This document shows, one piece after another, positions 1 through 4,830 of a stretch of 10,756 nucleotides of DNA. The DNA is from Thioalkalivibrio sp. (GTDB lineage: Bacteria; Pseudomonadota; Gammaproteobacteria; Ectothiorhodospirales; Ectothiorhodospiraceae). The translations under genes and the position numbers were made by a program. The DNA lies in the NCBI GenBank assembly GCA_007133115.1, contig SLNI01000028.1, positions 1 to 10,756 of the forward strand, written 5' to 3'. The first letter of the stretch is position 1, and each line of letters opens with the position of its first letter. The notes under the pieces were generated by a model. That model had not been told where the DNA came from and did no database searches. It was given only the letters and a program-made list of their open reading frames with translations.

Positions 1-554
1 CCGCCGGGACGCCGACCGAATGCGGAGCCGCGGTGACGGGCAAGCCCCTCGAGATCAATGGCCCGGTCGAGGGATTCAATGACGCGGGTCTTGCCGGAGC
101 CGGTTCGCCCGGAGACCAGGATCAGGGGCGCCAGGCTGGCAACGCGCTCAAGACCGTCCAGGAGGTAACGGCGCATCGCCTTGTAGCCACCGCGAACCCG
201 GGGGATGGGATACCCGGCTTCTTCGAGCCAGCGCTGCACCGTCGCCGAACGCATCCCGCCGCGGAAGCAGTACACCTGGCCTTCGGGGTACCGAAGGACC
301 CAGTCGACCCAGCTCTGGATACGGGTCTCCCGGAGCTGGCCGCTGACCAACTCATGTCCCAGTGCGACAGCCGCCTGCGGACCCTGTTCCTTGTAACAGA
401 GACCCACCGTGTGGCGTTCGGTGTCATCCAGGAGGGGGAGATTGATCGCGCCGGGGAACGCCCCCTGCTGGAACTCGCAGGGGGCGCGCACATCCAAAAG
501 CGGTGTGCGCGATCGAAAAATCTCCGCATAATTCTCGTTGATCGCTCGGTTCAT
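1..554 (-). CDS. mnmH: tRNA 2-selenouridine synthase, N-terminal half (partial)
   Basis: This is the 5' part of selU/mnmH (ybbB). The enzyme replaces sulfur by selenium, using selenophosphate, at the wobble 2-thiouridine of certain tRNAs, with a geranylated intermediate. Reading left from the ATG at 554 gives 184 residues with no stop before the window edge; the family is usually about 360-370 residues. The N-terminal rhodanese domain covers roughly residues 1-135. Its catalytic loop YCFRGGMRS has the active cysteine at 96, close to Cys97 of the E. coli enzyme. A P-loop (GRTGSGKT, 149-156) follows, then the family motif LARHRGSAFG at about 171-180. A GGAG lies 5 bases before the ATG and supports this start. 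Transcription diverges from the lipoprotein gene. Motif order and spacing make the identification firm. The selenium-related role is family knowledge; no selenophosphate synthase gene is visible in the window. Confidence 0.94.
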   Translation of the reverse strand, partial: MNRAINENYAEIFRSRTPLLDVRAPCEFQQGAFPGAINLPLLDDTERHTVGLCYKEQGPQAAVALGHELVSGQLRETRIQSWVDWVLRYPEGQVYCFRGGMRSATVQRWLEEAGYPIPRVRGGYKAMRRYLLDGLERVASLAPLILVSGRTGSGKTRVIESLDRAIDLEGLARHRGSAFGRRPG

Positions 555-642
555 GGCATCTCCGGGATCAAGCTTAACGCGCGATGACCTTCATGCGCAT
601 CGCGAATACGTCGCCGGATGACCGAAACGCGGTCCCGGACAC

Positions 643-648
643 AGGAGG
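643..648 (+). promoter_or_regulatory. ribosome binding site of the lipoprotein gene
   Basis: A perfect AGGAGG lies 6 bases upstream of the ATG at 655. It is the strongest Shine-Dalgarno match on the left side of the window and fixes the start of the lipoprotein, whose signal peptide begins immediately. Confidence 0.8.
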
Positions 649-654
649 ACTGCG

Positions 655-1200
655 ATGTTCAAGGTTTTGCTGACCATGGTTCTGGCCGCCGCGTTGTCGG
701 GTTGCGCATCGCTGATGGGGCCCGCCGATCCCGCATCGCCGTTTTTCGCGGTTCCCGTGGGATCCGTGCTGGTCCTGCATGAACCGGTGCAGATTCCCCC
801 CGAGCGCACGCGTGTCTGGTTCCAGAGAGGGCAGGCCACCTACGGTCGCAACTGGTACGAGCCGGCCTGCAACCTGGAGGTCAACCTGCTCGATCGGCAG
901 AACGCGCAGACCGTTGAGCCGGGACGCTTCACGGTTCGCCGGGTGCAGCAGATGATGGAGATGACCGATCTGGGTCCGATCGGACGGCCGGTGACCGCAA
1001 TGCGCGTTGCCAGCGTGGATGGTGACAGCATGAGCTACATGTGGCTCGGCTTCCACCTGTGGCTGGAGAATCCGGATCAGCCGAATGTGCTTCGGTTGAC
1101 GTGCATGGGCGAGTACGCCGCCGCCTGGGAGGTGGTTCCGCCCAGCGTCAATGAGATTCGAGAGGCGCTCGGGACGGCAGCGAGCCTCGAATTGCCCTGA
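655..1200 (+). CDS. small lipoprotein of unknown function
   Basis: This encodes 181 residues with a short lipoprotein signal: Met-Phe-Lys, a hydrophobic stretch, then the lipobox LSGC, with Cys17 as the predicted lipidated residue. Ala18 and Ser19 follow, so Lol sorting rules would favour the outer membrane. The mature part has no membrane segment. It contains two further cysteines (72 and 150), which could form a periplasmic disulfide, and aromatic-rich stretches near 65-70 and 129-136. A strong AGGAGG at 643-648, 6 bases before the ATG, fixes the start. I recognise no named domain. The layout (IPPERTRVWFQ, then a Tyr-Glu-Pro-x-Cys segment) recalls uncharacterised proteobacterial lipoproteins, but that is from memory and weak. 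It diverges from mnmH and lies in the same direction as the stress-protein gene, 143 bases away, so it is probably transcribed separately. The gene call is firm; the function is unknown. Confidence 0.88.
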   Translation: MFKVLLTMVLAAALSGCASLMGPADPASPFFAVPVGSVLVLHEPVQIPPERTRVWFQRGQATYGRNWYEPACNLEVNLLDRQNAQTVEPGRFTVRRVQQMMEMTDLGPIGRPVTAMRVASVDGDSMSYMWLGFHLWLENPDQPNVLRLTCMGEYAAAWEVVPPSVNEIREALGTAASLELP

Positions 1201-1205
1201 GCTGG

Positions 1206-1251
1206 ACCGGGATGGAGGAGAGCGACCGACCGAGTCGTCCAGGGTCCCGGT
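1206..1251 (+). terminator. possible weak terminator after the lipoprotein gene
   Basis: ACCGGGA (1206-1212) can pair with TCCCGGT (1245-1251), followed by only three T in all. The loop is long (32 bases), and the neighbouring CTGGAC/GTCCAG (1202-1207 / 1237-1242) offers a competing fold. The position just after the stop at 1200 fits a terminator, but the long loop and lack of a U tract make it doubtful. Confidence 0.25.
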
Positions 1252-1281
1252 TTCCGAGCCGGAGGATCACGCCAGGTGGTC

Positions 1282-1287
1282 TAAAAT
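1282..1287 (+). promoter_or_regulatory. possible -10 element of the stress-protein gene
   Basis: TAAAAT, preceded by C, matches the -10 consensus at five of six positions and stands out in this GC-rich gap. No -35 hexamer is visible 16-18 bases upstream. A C just before the -10 and a missing -35 would be compatible with a stress sigma factor (RpoS) promoter, which is typical for universal stress genes, but this is inference from one hexamer. Confidence 0.33.
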
Positions 1288-1298
1288 CATCGGTATAG

Positions 1299-1317
1299 GG
1301 ATCCGGCTCGCGGATCC
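1299..1317 (+). promoter_or_regulatory. hairpin in the leader of the stress-protein gene
   Basis: GGATCCG (1299-1305) is complementary to CGGATCC (1311-1317), giving a 7-bp stem with a 5-base loop. The right arm also lies inside a 12-base perfect palindrome at 1309-1320. The hairpin lies about 12 bases downstream of the possible -10 at 1282-1287 and 14 bases upstream of the ribosome binding site. It would therefore sit at the 5' end of the mRNA if that promoter is used. The pairing is seen in the sequence; any role in RNA stability or translation is inference. Confidence 0.4.
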
Positions 1318-1330
1318 GCGGGGCATTGCC

Positions 1331-1336
1331 GAGGAG
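1331..1336 (+). promoter_or_regulatory. ribosome binding site that sets the stress-protein start
   Basis: GAGGAG lies 7 bases before the ATG at 1344. It overlaps the codons that would follow an in-frame TTG at 1326, so the ATG and not the TTG is the likely start. Confidence 0.7.
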
Positions 1337-1343
1337 AACGATC

Positions 1344-1772
1344 ATGGGCTCGATTGTCGTAGGGATGGATGGTTCCGACGGTTCGGTACGGGCGCTGGAA
1401 TGGGCCGTCGAGGAGAGCCGTTTGCGCGGCGGCTCGGTGCATGCCGTGTATGTGTTGGCGCGACTGTACGTGGACCCCGAATGGACGTCCGTGATGACCC
1501 CGCCCCTTGACGAGTTGCGCAAGGAGGCCGAACGCCAGCTTGCAGAGGCGGTGGGCCGCGTCACCCTGGGTGACGTGACACTGCGGCAGGAGGTGATGGT
1601 GGCCGAAGGCCATGGCCCCGCGAAGAGCCTGCTCGGGGCGGCGCAGGGCGCGGACCTGCTCGTGGTGGGCTCCCGGGGGCGCGGGGGATTCCAGGGGCTT
1701 TTGCTGGGTTCGGTGAGCCAGCAGGTGCTACACCATGCACCGTGTCCGGTCGTGGTCGTGCCCGAATCCTGA
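1344..1772 (+). CDS. universal stress protein, UspA family
   Basis: This is a 142-residue single-domain Usp protein, the usual length for the family. These are cytoplasmic alpha/beta nucleotide-binding proteins, usually dimeric, that help cells survive starvation and other stresses. The N-terminal beta strand IVVGMDGS (4-11) contains the conserved Asp9. The C-terminal part carries the ATP-binding signature G-2x-G-9x-G-S: Gly109, Gly112, then Gly122-Ser123. It ends in the typical strand CPVVVVP (134-140). The full signature suggests an ATP-binding (UspFG/MJ0577-like) rather than UspA-like non-binding protein. The start is the ATG behind GAGGAG rather than the TTG 18 bases upstream. The gene converges on the pirin gene with 24 bases between the stops and no clear terminator there. 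Many paralogues exist in most genomes, so no specific symbol is given. Confidence 0.94.
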   Translation: MGSIVVGMDGSDGSVRALEWAVEESRLRGGSVHAVYVLARLYVDPEWTSVMTPPLDELRKEAERQLAEAVGRVTLGDVTLRQEVMVAEGHGPAKSLLGAAQGADLLVVGSRGRGGFQGLLLGSVSQQVLHHAPCPVVVVPES

Positions 1773-1796
1773 TCAGGCCCCGGGCACGGCGTTGAC

Positions 1797-2645
1797 CTAA
1801 ACCACGCTTGCGGGCGGCGTGGCGAGACGACCGTTGCGATAGTCCTGGACCGCTTGTTCGATTTCGGCGGACGTGTTCATCACGAAGGGGCCATGGTGGC
1901 TGATCGGTTCCCCGAGAGGGGTGCCCTTGAACAGCAGCATCGAAGAGGGCTCGACCGCCTCGATGCGGATTCGGTCATGATTGGTCCATACCGCCAGCTG
2001 ACCCTGGGTCAGGCCATTCGCCAGCGTTCCTTCGTATACATAGGCGAGAAGACGTTCCGCCGGTTCCAGCACCAGATCCAGAATGCCGCCGGCGACGAGA
2101 CGGACATCCGCCATGCCGGCATCTTCGCCCATGCGCGGCAGGGGTCCGGACACCGATCCTGAATCGGGTGTTTCCCAACGGCCCGCGATGGCCTTCAGTT
2201 CCATGCCTTCGGCCCGGAGACCGGTCATCTCGCCGGCCCGTACGTCCCGATACCGTGGGGCGTCCATCTTGCGTGCAGCGGGAAGGTTGACCCAAACCTG
2301 GAAACCGTGCAGGCCGTCCGAGTCCAGCAGCGGCATTTCGGAGTGAATAACGCCCCGCGCTGCGCTCATCCATTGCGCCTCGCCGGCGTGAACCTCGCCG
2401 CGGTTACCCATGGAGTCCTCATGGGTCAGCCCACCGTGGATCAGGTAGGTCATGGTTTCGAATCCGCGGTGCGGATGGGGGGGGAACCCCCCGATATAGT
2501 CTTCACGGGCGCTGGCTTTCAACTCGTCGAGCATGAGGAACGGGTCGAGCGCGCTGGTGAAATCATTGATTCGGCGAATCTTCACGCCCGCTCCATCCTG
2601 TGTGAGCTGGGTGGTGAGAATCCGGTCCGGTTGGGTGGTTTGCAT
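1797..2645 (-). CDS. pirin family protein (bicupin)
   Basis: This encodes 282 residues, typical for bacterial pirins, which are cytoplasmic iron-binding bicupins. Some, such as E. coli YhhW, have quercetin 2,3-dioxygenase activity; others modulate metabolic enzymes or act as redox sensors, so the substrate is open. The N-terminal cupin has the metal ligands in the expected places: His57 and His59 in PPHPHRGFET, His101 and Glu103 in IHSEMP. The C-terminal pirin domain ends with the typical KGTPLGEPISHHGPFVMN segment. An in-frame ATG at 2720 would add 25 basic residues. I chose 2645 because AGGAGA lies 5 bases upstream and the family begins here. It follows the ccm operon in the same direction after a 135-base gap, so it may be partly co-transcribed. 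An odd G8-AA-C6 tract (plus strand 2477-2492) lies in the codons just before the His57-Pro-His59 motif. Confidence 0.93.
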   Translation of the reverse strand: MQTTQPDRILTTQLTQDGAGVKIRRINDFTSALDPFLMLDELKASAREDYIGGFPPHPHRGFETMTYLIHGGLTHEDSMGNRGEVHAGEAQWMSAARGVIHSEMPLLDSDGLHGFQVWVNLPAARKMDAPRYRDVRAGEMTGLRAEGMELKAIAGRWETPDSGSVSGPLPRMGEDAGMADVRLVAGGILDLVLEPAERLLAYVYEGTLANGLTQGQLAVWTNHDRIRIEAVEPSSMLLFKGTPLGEPISHHGPFVMNTSAEIEQAVQDYRNGRLATPPASVV

Positions 2646-2650
2646 CGCGA

Positions 2651-2656
2651 TCTCCT
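2651..2656 (-). promoter_or_regulatory. ribosome binding site that sets the pirin start
   Basis: Read on the minus strand this is AGGAGA, 5 bases before the ATG at 2645. It argues against the longer reading from the ATG at 2720, whose extra residues do not resemble the pirin N-terminus. Confidence 0.75.
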
Positions 2657-2780
2657 GTGCCAATTTTTTCTTCGCCCTATGGACAAGAGAAAACGGAGAA
2701 AATCGCAAAAACCGTTTCAACCACCGGATGGGATCAACCGGACGTGCGCCAACAGGATGAGGCAGGCACCGCGCAGGGCG

Positions 2781-3686
2781 TTACTCGGCGTCGGGAGTGA
2801 CGTCGGGGTCCGGTGCCGGCGTCGCATCTAGGCGGGCCTCGATTTCATCGAGATTGCGCCGGATGATGAACGCCTCCTCGGAATTCGGTTCCAGACCCGC
2901 TTCCAGTTTCTGCCAGTAATCCTGTGCGGTGGTGTAGTCCGAACTCCGATACGCGGCAAGCCCGGCGAGCCAGAGGCCGTTCACATGATTGGGCTCCAGA
3001 CGAAGCGCACGCTCGATGAAGGGCATTGCACGGGCGTTGAGGTCCCCACCGTCGAGACTTCCAATGATGTCGGCATAGCTGAGCAGGATGTCGGGATCCT
3101 CGCTGCCGCCGTACCGAATGGCCTGTGCATACGCCGCGGCCGACGCGAGCGGCTCGTCGAGAAACATCAGCGATCGACCGAGCAGGGCCCATCCGTCCGG
3201 GTCCTCGGGATTGGCTTCGAGGCGATCATTGAGCGCCTGGATGGCGGCTTGCATGGCGTCGGCCGCCATCGCACCCGATTGTTGTTGGGGAGCACGGGCC
3301 TGAGGATCGATTCCAGCAACGCCAGCGCCGTATTCCTGGTAGATCAGGATCGCCAGAACAGGCACTGCGACCAGAGTCGCGATTCCGGTGGGCCACTTCC
3401 ACGAGCGCTTGCGGACTCGCTGTTCACCTCCGCCGGATTCACTCATCTCCAGCAGGGTGCGCTGCAGATCCAATTGCGCGGTGTTGAACTGTTCCTCCGA
3501 GATGACTCCGGATTCGCGGTCGGCTTCAAGATCCGCCAACTGGGCCCGATAGACGGCCACGCCGGCTCCCTGACTTTCGGCAGGGGCGGGATCCTGAACG
3601 GGAACGCGCGCGCGGGCCATGGGCAGAAGGAGAAACAGCAACGCGAGGGCCGTCAATGCGGCCACCAGTGTCCAGAACAACGTCAT
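2781..3686 (-). CDS. ccmI: cytochrome c maturation protein CcmI (apocytochrome chaperone)
   Basis: This 301-residue protein is part of the CcmFHI heme ligase and holds the apocytochrome c C-terminus for heme attachment. Membrane helix 1 spans about residues 3-22. A charged cytoplasmic loop follows, with a heptad-like helix at about 43-82 (VYRAQLADLEADRESGVISE is characteristic). Membrane helix 2 spans about 100-117. The periplasmic part (about 145-280) consists of TPR repeats, including WALLGRSLMFL, LLSYADII and AMPFIERALRLEPNH. A short acidic, proline-rich tail ends the protein. It is shorter than the roughly 400-residue CcmI of some Pseudomonas and alphaproteobacteria, so the second periplasmic part is reduced to the TPR block. 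Its ATG overlaps the ccmH stop by 4 bases (ATGA), implying translational coupling. In E. coli this domain is fused to CcmH; here the two are separate genes. It is the last gene of the operon. Confidence 0.93.
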   Translation of the reverse strand: MTLFWTLVAALTALALLFLLLPMARARVPVQDPAPAESQGAGVAVYRAQLADLEADRESGVISEEQFNTAQLDLQRTLLEMSESGGGEQRVRKRSWKWPTGIATLVAVPVLAILIYQEYGAGVAGIDPQARAPQQQSGAMAADAMQAAIQALNDRLEANPEDPDGWALLGRSLMFLDEPLASAAAYAQAIRYGGSEDPDILLSYADIIGSLDGGDLNARAMPFIERALRLEPNHVNGLWLAGLAAYRSSDYTTAQDYWQKLEAGLEPNSEEAFIIRRNLDEIEARLDATPAPDPDVTPDAE

Positions 3687-4192
3687 GAAGAACCTTTTTC
3701 GTCGTCATCGAGCAAACGGCGCAGACGCTGCTGTTCCTCGACGGATAGGGGGGCTGTGGCCACCTGGCTTCGGCGCCGCCACAGGATCCATCCCAGCAGC
3801 GCAAGTCCGATGACCATCAGGGCGCCGGGACCATACCAGAGCAGGTAGGTGGTGGCATTTTTCGGGGGGCGGAACAACACAAAATCGCCGTATCGGGCCA
3901 CCATGTATTCTACGACTTCGTCCGTCTGCGCACCGTCCTTGATCATTACGGAGATCTGCCGGCGCAGGTCTGAGGCCAGCGGAGCGTTGGATTCGATCAG
4001 GTTCTGGTTCTGGCAGACCGTGCAGCGGAGTTCACGCACCAGCTTCTGATAGCTGGCCTCCTGCTCTTCGGTGGCGAACACCATGGGTTCCGAGGGGGGT
4101 GCCGTGGGGCCGGACTGGGCGAGAACCGGCCCGGTCAGGAACAGGGCAGACCAACCCAGTACACACGTGGCAAGGATCCGGTGCCGGTTCAT
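3683..4192 (-). CDS. ccmH: cytochrome c maturation thiol-disulfide protein CcmH
   Basis: This is a 169-residue periplasm-facing membrane protein that reduces or resolves the CxxCH cysteines of apocytochrome c and works with CcmG, CcmF and CcmI. The signal peptide covers about residues 1-25 (ending in VLAQ). The CcmH domain follows, with the redox motif LRCTVCQN (Cys57, Cys60), the family hallmark LRCxxCQN. The helical domain contains the conserved YGDFVLFRPP (101-110). A C-terminal membrane helix at about 118-138 ends in WRRR, and a short charged tail follows. This is the single-domain CcmH form; the E. coli protein carries a CcmI-like extension instead. The start overlaps the ccmG stop by 4 bases and the stop overlaps the ccmI start by 4 bases. 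All key residues are present. Confidence 0.96.
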   Translation of the reverse strand: MNRHRILATCVLGWSALFLTGPVLAQSGPTAPPSEPMVFATEEQEASYQKLVRELRCTVCQNQNLIESNAPLASDLRRQISVMIKDGAQTDEVVEYMVARYGDFVLFRPPKNATTYLLWYGPGALMVIGLALLGWILWRRRSQVATAPLSVEEQQRLRRLLDDDEKGSS

Positions 4193-4719
4193 GATTCCAT
4201 TTCCAGTTGCCGGTACAGCGGGAGAATCTTCTGTTCGATGATATCCGGCGTGATCATGCCGATGTGTTTGAAGCGGATCATACCGTGCCGATCCATCAGG
4301 AAGGTCTCCGGGGTGGCGTAGACGCCCCAGTCAATTCCGACCATCCCGCTTTCGTCGAAGCCGATCGCGTTGTAAGGATCCCCGAAGCGGGCGAGGAAGC
4401 GCAGTGCATCGGAGCGGGTGTCCTTGTAGTTGAGCCCATAGACGGGTACGCCGACACGGCGGAGTTCCGCCAGCATGGGGTGCTCCTGTCGGCAGGTGAC
4501 GCACCAGGAGGCCCAGACATTGAACAGGGCCGGCTTTCCGAGCATTTCGGCGCTGGTGAAGCGGGTTTCGGGGTCGCGCAATTCGGGCAGGTCAAAGGAC
4601 GGGGCTTCACGGCCGATCAGGGGCGAGGGGAGGGCGCGCGGATCCAGGCTGAGGCCAACCCAGAGCAATCCCACGAGCGCAACGAATGCGACCAGTGGCA
4701 GCACGAAGCGGAGTTTCAT
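4189..4719 (-). CDS. ccmG: thiol:disulfide interchange protein CcmG (DsbE)
   Basis: This is a 176-residue membrane-anchored periplasmic thioredoxin-like protein. It takes electrons from DsbD-type proteins and keeps the heme-binding cysteines of apocytochromes, through CcmH, reduced. The N-terminal signal anchor spans about residues 4-24. The thioredoxin fold contains the active site WCVTC (Cys73, Cys76) in NVWASWCVTCRQEHP. The cis-proline segment GVYATPETF (Pro137) is typical of the CcmG subgroup, as is GLNYKD (95-100). The start lacks a close Shine-Dalgarno sequence: GGAG lies 11 bases upstream. It follows the only real gap of the operon (111 bases after ccmF), which carries an inverted repeat, so its translation is not coupled to ccmF. 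Its stop overlaps the ccmH start by 4 bases. Confidence 0.96.
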   Translation of the reverse strand: MKLRFVLPLVAFVALVGLLWVGLSLDPRALPSPLIGREAPSFDLPELRDPETRFTSAEMLGKPALFNVWASWCVTCRQEHPMLAELRRVGVPVYGLNYKDTRSDALRFLARFGDPYNAIGFDESGMVGIDWGVYATPETFLMDRHGMIRFKHIGMITPDIIEQKILPLYRQLEMES

Positions 4720-4775
4720 GTCGGATGGATCTCCGTGAAAATGAATCGGGGCTGTCGGGACCGCAGGCGAATCGA

Positions 4776-4810
4776 GCGGGTGCCGGTGGCTACGCCGTGC
4801 CGGTACCCGC
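4776..4810 (-). promoter_or_regulatory. inverted repeat in the ccmF-ccmG gap
   Basis: The arms 4776-4786 and 4800-4810 pair over 11 positions with a 13-base loop. In plus-strand RNA all positions pair, one as G-U. In the minus-strand ccm mRNA one position becomes an A-C mismatch and the other ten pair. It lies 21-55 bases after the ccmF stop and there is no U tract after it. It could be an attenuator, an RNA-processing or stability element, or chance in GC-rich DNA. Confidence 0.4.
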
Positions 4811-4830
4811 TGGGCTTCCCTACCACCCGC

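Noticed and set aside
33..587. A 184-codon open frame on the plus strand and a 135-codon frame on the minus strand (122-529) opposite or offset to mnmH
   Set aside because: Both overlap the mnmH reading with its rhodanese and P-loop motifs. Their products have no domain and are shadows of GC-rich codon use.
1773..1822. Terminator between the convergent stress-protein and pirin genes
   Set aside because: Only a 6-bp repeat (1802-1807 / 1817-1822) inside the pirin coding end was found, with no T tract on either strand.
2657..2780. Promoter or terminator between ccmI and the pirin gene (TTGAAA near 2715 on the minus strand and a T-rich stretch)
   Set aside because: The T-rich region looks suggestive, but no -10 stands 16-18 bases from TTGAAA. 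The only hairpin before the T run has a 4-bp CCGG stem. Not strong enough to annotate.
2985..3848. A 287-codon plus-strand frame opposite ccmI and ccmH
   Set aside because: It lies entirely against CcmI and CcmH, whose motifs are clear. The product has no recognisable domain.
4689..4719. CcmG active site WCVTC lacking the proline of E. coli WCPTC as an unusual feature
   Set aside because: CcmG proteins vary at the two middle positions of the CxxC and many gammaproteobacterial forms lack this proline, so it is not noteworthy.
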